A DNA stretch of 64,000 nucleotides from contig NZ_JANKHG010000017.1 in the NCBI RefSeq assembly GCF_024623725.1, positions 163,265 through 227,264 of the forward strand, read 5' to 3'. The notes beneath the pieces were generated by a model. It worked only from the letters and a program-made list of their open reading frames with translations. It did not search any database and was not told the DNA's origin. Below, piece after piece: positions 1-7,928 of this stretch (positions within the stretch are counted from its first letter, which is position 1; each line of letters starts with the position of its first letter). The stretch is from Limnobacter parvus. Lineage in GTDB: Bacteria > Pseudomonadota > Gammaproteobacteria > Burkholderiales > Burkholderiaceae_B. A program made the position numbers and the translations under genes.

Positions 1-70
1 TTGAGCCACCACCCGTTGAGCCACCACCCGTTGAGCCACCACCCGTTGAGCCACCACCCGTTGAGCCACC
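1..70 (+). repeat. 15-bp tandem repeat encoding EPPPV units
   Basis: A 15-bp unit (ttgagccaccacccg) is repeated perfectly about 4.6 times and runs off the left edge of the window. The unit is a multiple of three and lies in the reading frame of the partial gene ending at 326, where it encodes Glu-Pro-Pro-Pro-Val pentapeptides. It is therefore a coding minisatellite that makes a rigid proline-rich linker. Full copy number is unknown because the left end is outside the window. Confidence 0.93.
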
Positions 71-326
71 TCTAATTTCCGGTAGCACTGGAACCACAGA
101 TTCGGTGGTCAATCAAAACCTGGATCAGGCTTTTGCCCCGCCCTCAAGCACCGCCACCCAAACTGACACAAGTGGAACGGGTACTACCCAGCAAAGACAG
201 GAAGAGGAGGCTGTTGAGGTTGCGAATCAAAGTACTGCTGGAACCACCATGTCCCAGCAGTCCAATGACATTGAATTGAAAACCACGCAGAGCGATCCAC
301 AACGTGCTTCAGCGGTGTGCAAATGA
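1..326 (+). CDS. C-terminal part of an unknown protein with a Pro-rich repeat (5' end outside window)
   Basis: The reading frame is open from position 3 to a TGA at 324-326. It starts with EPPPV repeats (to about 70) and continues with a Ser/Thr/Gln-rich low-complexity tail ending in VCK. No catalytic domain is visible in the piece present, so no function can be given. The stop codon overlaps an ATG (ATGA at 323-326) just before the FecR-domain gene, which suggests co-transcription and possibly coupled translation. Because its neighbours are a FecR protein and a CHASE2 cyclase, it may be an exported member of the same signalling or surface module; that is inference from position only. Confidence 0.7.
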   Translation, partial: EPPPVEPPPVEPPPVEPPPVEPPLISGSTGTTDSVVNQNLDQAFAPPSSTATQTDTSGTGTTQQRQEEEAVEVANQSTAGTTMSQQSNDIELKTTQSDPQRASAVCK

Positions 327-337
327 GGATGAACAGC

Positions 338-1813
338 ATGAACAAGCAAACATCCTTTTTGCAAACCTCAGGTTTTGCAGCGATCTTGGCTTTCACGTTT
401 TTCGCAGGAAGCCCTGCAATTGCGCAAAATGTTCAAGCCCGTGATCTGCTTCCAGCGGCTGGCCAAACAACAAGCCAGCCTGAAAAGGCTGTGGTGGGCA
501 CAATCAAAGTGGTGACTGGTCTGGTGAATTTGCAAACCGCCGAAGGGAAGAACAAATTTGCCAGTGCTGGCACAAAATTGAATGTGGGCGATGTGATCAA
601 CACGCAGGCAAAAAGCACTGCTGTGCTCGAATTTGTTGACACAACACAGGTTGCATTGCGTCCCAGTTCTCGATTCGTGGTTGAAAACTACGAGTATCAG
701 CCCGAGCTTCCAATCGCTGATAAAGCCGAGTTCAAACTGGTAAAGGGTGGGCTGCGAACCCTGACAGGCTTGATTGGCAAACGCGGCAGTGCAGATGCTT
801 TCACGATGAAAAGTGAAACTGCCACCATTGGCATTCGGGGTACTGACTTTTCAGCCCGAATTTGTCAAGGCAATGAATGTACGAAACTTGCGCGCGGCGA
901 GTCGGACAATGCGACCGCCACCAACACATCCAATGCCGATGTGGCCGGTCGTGTGTCGCAGGCAACGGGCGGTCTGTTTGCTGTGTCAGCTGAAGGCAAG
1001 CGACGTGCCTTGCAAAAGGCGTCGCCTGTGTTCGCGGGTGAAACCGTTGAAGTGTCTGAAGGCGGCTTTGCGGTGCTTAGTATGGCCGACTCAACGCGGC
1101 TGACTTTGCCAGGTGGCAGTTCCATGCAGGTGGCTGCATATCGCTATGCACCAGCGTCGCCTCAAACTTCTGTAGCTTCGTTCAAGTTACTCAAGGGCGC
1201 TGTTCGTGCGGTGACTGGTGCGATCGCGAAGGCCGACCCCAACAATGTGAAGTTTTTTACAGAAACTGCAACTGTGGGTATCCGGGGTACGGCACTGGAT
1301 GTGTCGTGCACCTCGCCCTCTGGCGGACTGGTGGTGTGTTCTGGTGGTTCAAACCTGACAGTGGAACTGCGCGATGGACAAATCATCGTGACTGCAAATG
1401 GCGTCAGTTCAACTTTGAATGCAGGGCAGTCAGCGCTTATCCCGGCGGGCAACGTCAATATTCAGATTTCCAACACACTGCCAAACGTGCTGGGCAATGT
1501 GCCAGATTCTGGTCCTTTGCCTGAAAGCACGCCTGCGAATTTTGAGTCCTTGTCGTCCACCCCTGTGCAGTCTTTGCAGCAAGGTGGCTCGGGAAGCGCC
1601 GAAGGATCACAGCTTTTTGTGGCAGTGAATGACGGCACGATTGTGATCACGAATGCCAATCAACCCCCTTTGGAGGTCAATCGGGGTGAGGGTGCATTCG
1701 TGCAAACCCAAACCAATTTGCCGCCCCAGCTGCTGACATCACCACCCGATGTCATTGTTAAAGACGTTACCTTGTCGGCACCCCCGTTTTCAGCGCCGCA
1801 ATGTGCACCCTGA
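338..1813 (+). CDS. Exported protein with two FecR domains
   Basis: The protein has 491 residues with a Sec signal peptide (hydrophobic stretch ending SPAIAQ). Two FecR-type domains lie at about residues 45-180 and 205-345. Each has the hallmark ending (ATIGIRGT in the first, ATVGIRGT in the second), so the protein arose by internal duplication. The rest is a Gly/Ser/Pro-rich tail ending QCAP. ATG 338 is chosen because AGGA lies 8 bases upstream; GTG 317, ATG 323 and ATG 329 are alternatives. Lone FecR domains of this type occur in exported proteins that are not iron-dicitrate anti-sigma factors, often next to CHASE2 cyclases, as here (16-bp gap). A sensory or cell-surface role is likely, but the ligand is unknown. 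Confidence 0.85.
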   Translation: MNKQTSFLQTSGFAAILAFTFFAGSPAIAQNVQARDLLPAAGQTTSQPEKAVVGTIKVVTGLVNLQTAEGKNKFASAGTKLNVGDVINTQAKSTAVLEFVDTTQVALRPSSRFVVENYEYQPELPIADKAEFKLVKGGLRTLTGLIGKRGSADAFTMKSETATIGIRGTDFSARICQGNECTKLARGESDNATATNTSNADVAGRVSQATGGLFAVSAEGKRRALQKASPVFAGETVEVSEGGFAVLSMADSTRLTLPGGSSMQVAAYRYAPASPQTSVASFKLLKGAVRAVTGAIAKADPNNVKFFTETATVGIRGTALDVSCTSPSGGLVVCSGGSNLTVELRDGQIIVTANGVSSTLNAGQSALIPAGNVNIQISNTLPNVLGNVPDSGPLPESTPANFESLSSTPVQSLQQGGSGSAEGSQLFVAVNDGTIVITNANQPPLEVNRGEGAFVQTQTNLPPQLLTSPPDVIVKDVTLSAPPFSAPQCAP

Positions 1814-1829
1814 TGCTGGGTTGTAACGC

Positions 1830-4094
1830 ATGAGCAGGTTGATCAAGTCTTGGCGGAAAATCGCCGGCAAGGCTTTTCGAATCGGTGTGGGTTTTTCCTT
1901 CACCGCAATTGCCTTGTTGCATGTTCTGGGCTTTGCGCCTTCAGACATCGTGAAGCGGCTGGATTATTTGATTTACGACGTTCGCCTTCGCGCAGAAGCA
2001 CAAAAGCCAGAGCTTGATCAGCGAATTGTGATTGTTGACATTGATGAAAAAAGTTTAAGCGAAGTAGGGCGCTGGCCTTGGTCTCGCGACATTGTGGCCA
2101 ATTTGATTGTCGAGTTGACAGACAAGTTGGGTGCAGCAGTGGTTGGGTTCGACATCGTATTTGCCGAGCCCCAACAAAGTGATGCCATTGAAGCGTTTAA
2201 TTCCGTACTTGAAAGCAAGCCTGCCTTGAAAAGTGAACTGCAGGGGCTTCAAGCGGGTATTGCAGCGCAATTTGATCGCGATGCCCAGTTGGCGCGTATT
2301 TTGGTTGATCGCCCCGTGGTGTTGGGTTACTACCTGAATCAAAATGCGTCCGCAGTGTCTGGTGCCTTGCCGCCTGCCTTATTCAAGAAAAGCCAGTTGG
2401 GCGATTTGGCGCTGGACAGTACAAGTTGGCAAGGGTACGGCGGCAACATTCCAGTGTTGCAGAGGAATGCCGATGGGGGCTATTTCAATCCGATTGTGGA
2501 TGAAGACGGCACAGTGCGCTCCATTCCTTTGTTGGCTGAATTCAACGGCGCTTTCTATCAAAGCTTTGCCTTGGGCACGTTGCGCAGAGCGTTGGGCAAT
2601 CCGCAAGTTATTCCGGTATTCCCAGAGGGGGTCGGCAACGACTATGGGGCAGTTGAAGCAATTGCCTTGCGTTCGGCCGATGTTGAACTGGACATTCCAG
2701 TGGAGCGTGGCCTGTTGACTCGTGTTAATTTTCGAGCCAAGGGTGGTCCCGATGCAGGTGGTTATCGCTATGTTTCGGCCGCAGATGTGCTTATGGGCAC
2801 CTTAAAGCCTGACGACATTGAGGGCCGAATTGTTTTGATCGGCACCACAGCGCCCGGTTTGCTCGACCTTCGAAGCACCCCCGTGAACCCAGCCTACCCC
2901 GGCGTTGAGGTACATGCCAATGCGATCAGCGGCATGCTTGACAGTGAATACAAATTGCGCCCTGAATATTCACAAGGCCTTTTGTTCATGACTGTGCTGG
3001 GGGTTGGCTTGGTGCTCAGTGTGATGATGCCCATCTTAAGCGCAACCTGGTCTTTGCTGGTGGCGCTTACCGTCCTGGTCGCCAGCGTGGTAATTAACTC
3101 CTTCCTGTATTTTCAAGCCGGGTTGGTGCTGCCTGTGGCGGTGGTTTTATTGTTGGTTCTGGCTATTTTCATGTTCGATGTGGCCTACGGTTACCTGGCT
3201 GAATCGCGCAGCAAGAAACAGATGGTGAACCTTTTTGGCGAGTATGTGGCGCCCGAGCTTGTTTCTGAAATGGCATCAGACCCCACCCGCTATTCCATGG
3301 AGGGCGAAAGCCGAGAGTTGACTGTGCTGTTCTCTGATGTACGGGGGTTCACCACTATTTCCGAATCGCTGCAACCGAATGAACTTCGCGAGTACATCAA
3401 TGAGTACCTCACGGTGATGTCAGAAATTATTCGAGCCCATCGCGGTACTTTGGACAAATACATCGGTGACGCCATTATGGCGTTCTGGGGCGCACCGATT
3501 GCCGATTCCGAGCACGCTGAACTGGCTACCAAAGCCGCGATTGCCATGCAAGAAGAAGCTGTGCGCTTGAACCAGCGATTGTTGGCACGCAAGTGGCCAA
3601 CCTTGGCCATTGGTGTCGGTGTGAACACGGGGCAAATGCGCGTGGGCGACATGGGTTCGAAAATTCGCCGTGCCTATACTGTGATGGGTGATGCAGTAAA
3701 TTTGGGTTCGCGTCTGGAAGGCATCACCAAAACCTATGGCGTAGGTGTGATTGTGGGTCCACAAACCCAGACTGCCGTGCCCGGTATGCTTTTCCAGGAA
3801 CTGGATGCGGTGAAGGTCAAGGGCAAGAATGAACCGGTGTCTATCTATGCACCCTTGGGCGAACGCAACAAGCTGAAAAGCGACGATTTCAAATCGCTTG
3901 AATTGTGGACTGAAATGCTGAAGGCCTTTCGGGCACAACGATGGTTGCAGGCGCGTGATATGTTAAAAGCCCTTGAAAACACCGTCGTGATGAATCCCGT
4001 ATTGCGTGAATTGTACGAAAGTCGCATGGATTATTTTGAAGCCAACCCGCCACCCGAAGACTGGAATGGCGTGACGCAATTTGATACGAAGTAA
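1830..4094 (+). CDS. CHASE2-domain class III adenylate/guanylate cyclase
   Basis: This is a 754-residue inner-membrane receptor cyclase. A first membrane segment lies at about residues 15-33, an extracytoplasmic CHASE2 sensor at about 40-370, three further membrane segments at about 385-465 and a cytoplasmic class III cyclase domain at about 490-680. The two metal-binding aspartates are visible: D503 in LFSDVRGF and D547 in KYIGDAIMAFWG. The transition-state region (YTVMGDAVNLGSRLE) is also present, so the enzyme should be active. The product is most likely cAMP, although the sequence alone does not exclude cGMP. It follows the FecR gene closely and converges on a gene for a protein with two cyclic-nucleotide-binding domains, a plausible effector. 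Confidence 0.92.
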   Translation: MSRLIKSWRKIAGKAFRIGVGFSFTAIALLHVLGFAPSDIVKRLDYLIYDVRLRAEAQKPELDQRIVIVDIDEKSLSEVGRWPWSRDIVANLIVELTDKLGAAVVGFDIVFAEPQQSDAIEAFNSVLESKPALKSELQGLQAGIAAQFDRDAQLARILVDRPVVLGYYLNQNASAVSGALPPALFKKSQLGDLALDSTSWQGYGGNIPVLQRNADGGYFNPIVDEDGTVRSIPLLAEFNGAFYQSFALGTLRRALGNPQVIPVFPEGVGNDYGAVEAIALRSADVELDIPVERGLLTRVNFRAKGGPDAGGYRYVSAADVLMGTLKPDDIEGRIVLIGTTAPGLLDLRSTPVNPAYPGVEVHANAISGMLDSEYKLRPEYSQGLLFMTVLGVGLVLSVMMPILSATWSLLVALTVLVASVVINSFLYFQAGLVLPVAVVLLLVLAIFMFDVAYGYLAESRSKKQMVNLFGEYVAPELVSEMASDPTRYSMEGESRELTVLFSDVRGFTTISESLQPNELREYINEYLTVMSEIIRAHRGTLDKYIGDAIMAFWGAPIADSEHAELATKAAIAMQEEAVRLNQRLLARKWPTLAIGVGVNTGQMRVGDMGSKIRRAYTVMGDAVNLGSRLEGITKTYGVGVIVGPQTQTAVPGMLFQELDAVKVKGKNEPVSIYAPLGERNKLKSDDFKSLELWTEMLKAFRAQRWLQARDMLKALENTVVMNPVLRELYESRMDYFEANPPPEDWNGVTQFDTK

Positions 4095-4111
4095 AAAATT
4101 TTTCTTTCACA

Positions 4112-4134
4112 GCCAGGCAATTGTTTAGCCTGGC
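4112..4134. terminator. Hairpin between convergent cyclase and flavoprotein genes
   Basis: A perfect 7-bp stem (GCCAGGC / GCCTGGC) with a 9-base loop sits between the convergent genes ending at 4094 and 4125. An A/T run (aaaaaattttt, 4094-4105) lies on its left side. Neither strand has a classic uninterrupted U-tract directly after the stem, so terminator function is only probable. The stop codon of the minus-strand gene falls inside the loop. Confidence 0.4.
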
Positions 4135-6584
4135 TCGCCTTGCTTCACCAAATATTTCTCGGGTGAAATGCGAATTGCAGCACCCGTAGGGCAGGCGCGC
4201 ACGCAAGCGGGTCCGCCAGTGCTGCCTGCACACATGTCGCATTTCACTGCTTTTTTAATCGCATTTGGATCGTAAGCTGCCTCGCGCTCGCCGGGTTTGT
4301 CACCCAAACCAAACAGCAGCCAGGTCAACAAGTTGCCTTTTTTGGGCGGCGCTTTCACTGCCATTTGAATCACGCCGTATGGGCAGTTGCGCTGGCAATT
4401 GCCGCATCCAATGCACGAGTCAGCAATCATCACCTCGCCGTGTTCGTTTCGGCGAATGGCATCGGGTGGGCAGTCTTTCATGCAGTGCGGGTGCTCGCAG
4501 TGTCGGCATGAAGTGGGGATGTGAATATTTTGAAAGGTGGGGCCAGCACTTCGATCAAGGCGTGATGTGCCGTCGTGCGTATCAGCACATGCGGTTTCGC
4601 AGTTGTCGCATTGCACGCACAGGCTTTCGTCGATAATCAGTGCGTCGGTGGCTTCACCCAATCCTTCCTGCATCAAAAAGCGAATCAGGTCGCTGTCGCG
4701 AAAAGCTTCATCTTCCCGGAATACATTGCTTTTAACCCGCTTGCTGGCTTGGGCTTGAAGCACGGCTTTCCAGTCAGGGTTGGCAGCCAGCACGCGTTGC
4801 ACGGGTGCCACCGGCAATACCAAGGCTTCTGTAAACACAGAGGCAGTAACCGTGGCTGATCGCGGGTTGTTGTTCAACAGCGCCATTTCACCCACGTAGT
4901 TGCCAGCGGACACGTAGGAAAGCACCACGTCTTTGTCTTTGATCACTTTCGAAATGGCCACTGAACCGCGGCGGATCAGGTAGAGGCCATCGGCGGCATC
5001 GCCGTCTTTGAACAGCGCTTCGCCTTTGGCATAACGACGAACATCAATTCCGTCACTCAGCAGTTCGTTGATGGCTGCGTTGTCAAGTGGTGGGGCCAAG
5101 TAGGTTGCAATAGCGCGGCGAACAAAAGTTTCATCAATGGTCTTTCGCACGCTTTCAACCGAAGCAATCAGCTTCAGCATGGCCTTGCGTGGTGTTTCAA
5201 CCAGTACGCAACCTTCACCTGCACGAATGGTGGCAGTACGGCGGCGCCCGCTGATCAAGCCCATTTCACCAAAGTAGTTGCCCTTGGCCAGGTTGATGAC
5301 CAGTGGCTTGCCGTTTTTGTCTACCAGGTCGATGTCGACTGAGCCTTCAACAATTGAAAAGAAGGTACTGGTGTAGTCATTTTTCTTAAAAACGATTTGC
5401 CCTTTCCCCGGTTTCAGCAAAGCCGATTCCAGCATGAATTCACGCAACTGCAACTTGGTAATACCTGAAAAAATTGGCACATTGCTTTGAATCAGGTTTA
5501 GCACTTCAGACACACTGCGGTCGCCCATTGGCTTGAATTTCTCCGCCAACAAGGGTTCATCGGCAGGCACCACGGGCAGGCCCATGATGGTGTCGACCAC
5601 TTCATAGCCCTGGTTCATCGCCTGCTTGATTAATGGGTAGCCACCCAATGCACCCACAATGAACAAACCGGGCACGTTGGATTCATAGGTTTCAGACAGT
5701 GCAGGAACCGCACTTGGGTCATTGTTCGGGAACTGCACACCAAAACCTTCAACCAGGGTGCGCGGTGGTGTGGCCCCCAGACGCGCAATGATGCGGTGCA
5801 CAGGCATGGTTTGTTCACCATCTGGTCCCTTGAACACATAGTTCATGCAGGGTTCGCCGTCTTTTGCATCCGAAATTTCTTCAATGCGCGTAGTGCTGGT
5901 GTTGTATAGAATTTTCAGATCTTCGCCACTGTCTGCGGCCAGAATTTGACTCAAATTACCTTCTTTGCAGCGCGCAAATTCTTCGCGGCGGTTCACCAAA
6001 AACACCTTGTTTTTCTTCATCAAACCCAAGGCGTTTTCAATGGCGGCATCTCCGGCACCAATCACGATGATGGTTTCATTCTGAAATTCGTCAGGGTCGC
6101 TCAGGGTGTATTGCACCGTTGGCAGGTCGTCGCCTTCAGTGCCAATTTTGCGAATATTGCCTTGCAGGCCGATGCCTAAAATTACAGTGCGCGCGGTGGT
6201 TTTGCTGCCGTCTTCACATTCAAGCTCGAAAGGCCCTGCACCATCGTTCAGTTTTATGATCGACGCCACTTTCTTTTTGTACTGAATATTCACGCGCTGC
6301 TCTGCAAGCTGTTTGTCCCAGGTACCCAGAATGTGCTCGCGCTTTCCCGCTTCGAACTGCATGCCGCTGCGCAGCGGCAAGAAGCCGGGTTCCGCCATGA
6401 CATGCTTGCCTTTTTGGTACTTGTAAATGGTGTCTGAAGCGTGGCTTTCACCTTCGAACAACACATAGCTGCAACCCAGTTTTTGCGCGCGCGAAGCCGC
6501 TGACAAGCCAGCCGGACCTGAACCTACAATGGCGATATCGAGTTCGGCCTGCACGTCTGCGAACATTGGTTTCAGATTACTCAT
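4125..6584 (-). CDS. Flavoprotein reductase fused to two cyclic-nucleotide-binding domains and a polyferredoxin tail
   Basis: An 819-residue cytoplasmic protein with no signal peptide. Residues 14-330 form a thioredoxin-reductase-like FAD/NAD(P)H flavoprotein, with GSGPAG near the N-terminus and a second nucleotide fold at VIGAGDAA. No CxxC disulfide motif is seen in this part, so it is not an ordinary thioredoxin reductase. Two CAP-type cNMP domains follow (about 360-475 and 490-610). Both keep the phosphate-binding signature: FGEMGLISGRRRTAT near 436 and VGEMALLNNNPRSAT near 563. From about 655 to 800 there are 16 cysteines in four CxxC-type groups, as in DmsB-like subunits that hold four [4Fe-4S] clusters. 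It is the last gene of the cytochrome operon (3-bp gap). Cyclic-nucleotide-gated electron transfer from NAD(P)H is inferred. Confidence 0.88.
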   Translation of the reverse strand: MSNLKPMFADVQAELDIAIVGSGPAGLSAASRAQKLGCSYVLFEGESHASDTIYKYQKGKHVMAEPGFLPLRSGMQFEAGKREHILGTWDKQLAEQRVNIQYKKKVASIIKLNDGAGPFELECEDGSKTTARTVILGIGLQGNIRKIGTEGDDLPTVQYTLSDPDEFQNETIIVIGAGDAAIENALGLMKKNKVFLVNRREEFARCKEGNLSQILAADSGEDLKILYNTSTTRIEEISDAKDGEPCMNYVFKGPDGEQTMPVHRIIARLGATPPRTLVEGFGVQFPNNDPSAVPALSETYESNVPGLFIVGALGGYPLIKQAMNQGYEVVDTIMGLPVVPADEPLLAEKFKPMGDRSVSEVLNLIQSNVPIFSGITKLQLREFMLESALLKPGKGQIVFKKNDYTSTFFSIVEGSVDIDLVDKNGKPLVINLAKGNYFGEMGLISGRRRTATIRAGEGCVLVETPRKAMLKLIASVESVRKTIDETFVRRAIATYLAPPLDNAAINELLSDGIDVRRYAKGEALFKDGDAADGLYLIRRGSVAISKVIKDKDVVLSYVSAGNYVGEMALLNNNPRSATVTASVFTEALVLPVAPVQRVLAANPDWKAVLQAQASKRVKSNVFREDEAFRDSDLIRFLMQEGLGEATDALIIDESLCVQCDNCETACADTHDGTSRLDRSAGPTFQNIHIPTSCRHCEHPHCMKDCPPDAIRRNEHGEVMIADSCIGCGNCQRNCPYGVIQMAVKAPPKKGNLLTWLLFGLGDKPGEREAAYDPNAIKKAVKCDMCAGSTGGPACVRACPTGAAIRISPEKYLVKQGEPG

Positions 6585-6587
6585 TGC

Positions 6588-7925
6588 TTAGCCTCCCACC
6601 GCGGCTTTCAAAGCCAGCAGTTCCATTTGAAATGCGGCGCGATCATAGGCTTCATCGTTGCTCAACAGTTTTAGCAAACGATTCATTTTTGAATTTACGG
6701 TTTGCGCAATTTTCGAGTTGCCTTTTCGAGCCAACCCGTTGGCCACGCTGCTGATCGACATGTAAGCCTGTTCCGCACCCGCGAAGTCTGCATACTGGTT
6801 GCTGGCAGCCATGTTCACCAGGTCTTTCAAAATGTTTTCCAGCACTGCTTCAGTGAAGGGCACCGTGGCCACCACTTTTCTAACGGTGTTCAGTTGCGCA
6901 TGCAATACGTTTGCAGCGCGTTCTATGTCGGCCATGTTGGCTGCTGGCGATGTGCTGGCAATGTGCAACTGATTCATCAAACTCGCAATATCTGCACCGT
7001 GCTGCGGCACTGTGGACCGAACAATCGCCTGAACCATGATCAGGCTGGAATTATTAATTCGAGCTTGCCCCGGTGTGCGTGCCAGGTCCTTGGTCCAGTC
7101 CTGTTTGCTCATGGGTGAATGGCAGGCGTGGCAATCGAACATCATCAATTCCGGCATGATTCCTTGGCGGTTACGCTTTGGGTTTGCAATCAACTCCAGC
7201 AAATTGGCACTGCTGGCAAACTGACCCATGGCCCATATTTTTCCTGCGTCGTAAGCACCTTTGCGTTGAACCCAGTCATCGTCGATTCGATAATGCGGTG
7301 GCTCCAGCGCCATGAAGGTTTCCACTTCAATAGAAATTCGTGGGTGGCCGGCCCCCATGATTTGATGCGTAATTGGGCGGCTCGAATCGCCCACGTGGCA
7401 GCTGGTACACAGCTTGGCAGCGGCGTAAGGGTCGCTGGTGGGGTACAGGCCATTCTCGATGTTTTTGGCGTGGCTGGCTTTGGGTTCAACATGGGTTTTG
7501 ATCCACTTCTCGGCCGGGCCATGGCACGCTTCGCAATTCACTCCATCGCTTTTGTCAAAGCGCGGGCCTTGTTTGCTGTCGGGCACATTGTGGCTGTGGC
7601 AATCCAGGCAGATTTTGGCTTCGTGTGCAGGTTGCGCAAGCCCCAGGTTTTTTGCAATCCGTTGCGACTGTGCATTTTTAAGCACTGCATAAGCCTGCGT
7701 ATGCGGGTCTTGCCGCAGCCAGGTGGTGTATTCATTTTGCAATACCGGTGTGGAAGTTCGTTCCGCAATGCTGCCGTGGCAAGTGCTGCTGGCGCAATTC
7801 ACGGTGCCCACCGATTGGTTCGGCGATTGGTGTGGCATGGTTTGCGCCAATGCAGCGGCGGGTACCAGCAAAGCTGCAAGAACCAATAGGTACCTGTTTA
7901 TCCAGTTCAAGGTGTTTGCTGTCAT
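6588..7925 (-). CDS. Periplasmic pentaheme cytochrome c (cytochrome c554-like)
   Basis: A 445-residue protein with a Sec signal peptide cut after about residue 27 (AAALA). Five heme-attachment motifs are visible: an unusual CX4CH (CASSTCH, residues 44-50) and four CxxCH (CLDCH, CEACH, CTSCH, CHACH). The sequence between them (WLRQDPHTQAY, then ICLDCH, then GVNCEACHGPAEKW) resembles the cytochrome c554 family. The C-terminal third has no heme motifs and is probably helical. It starts 3 bp after the decaheme-LVIVD gene and is followed 3 bp later by the flavoprotein gene. A role as periplasmic electron shuttle is inferred. The electron partner and any substrate are unknown. Confidence 0.88.
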   Translation of the reverse strand: MTANTLNWINRYLLVLAALLVPAAALAQTMPHQSPNQSVGTVNCASSTCHGSIAERTSTPVLQNEYTTWLRQDPHTQAYAVLKNAQSQRIAKNLGLAQPAHEAKICLDCHSHNVPDSKQGPRFDKSDGVNCEACHGPAEKWIKTHVEPKASHAKNIENGLYPTSDPYAAAKLCTSCHVGDSSRPITHQIMGAGHPRISIEVETFMALEPPHYRIDDDWVQRKGAYDAGKIWAMGQFASSANLLELIANPKRNRQGIMPELMMFDCHACHSPMSKQDWTKDLARTPGQARINNSSLIMVQAIVRSTVPQHGADIASLMNQLHIASTSPAANMADIERAANVLHAQLNTVRKVVATVPFTEAVLENILKDLVNMAASNQYADFAGAEQAYMSISSVANGLARKGNSKIAQTVNSKMNRLLKLLSNDEAYDRAAFQMELLALKAAVGG

Positions 7926-7928
7926 GGC

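Noticed and set aside
1-70. Repeats at the window start considered as a CRISPR array
   Set aside because: Units are directly adjacent without spacers, 15 bp long and in frame with a gene, so they are a coding tandem repeat.
4125-6584. Plain thioredoxin reductase annotation
   Set aside because: The CxxC redox pair is missing from the flavoprotein part, and cNMP and polyferredoxin domains are fused to it.
7119-7889. 256-codon plus-strand reading frame opposite the pentaheme gene
   Set aside because: It is a mirror of the real coding strand; its translation shows no recognisable motif.
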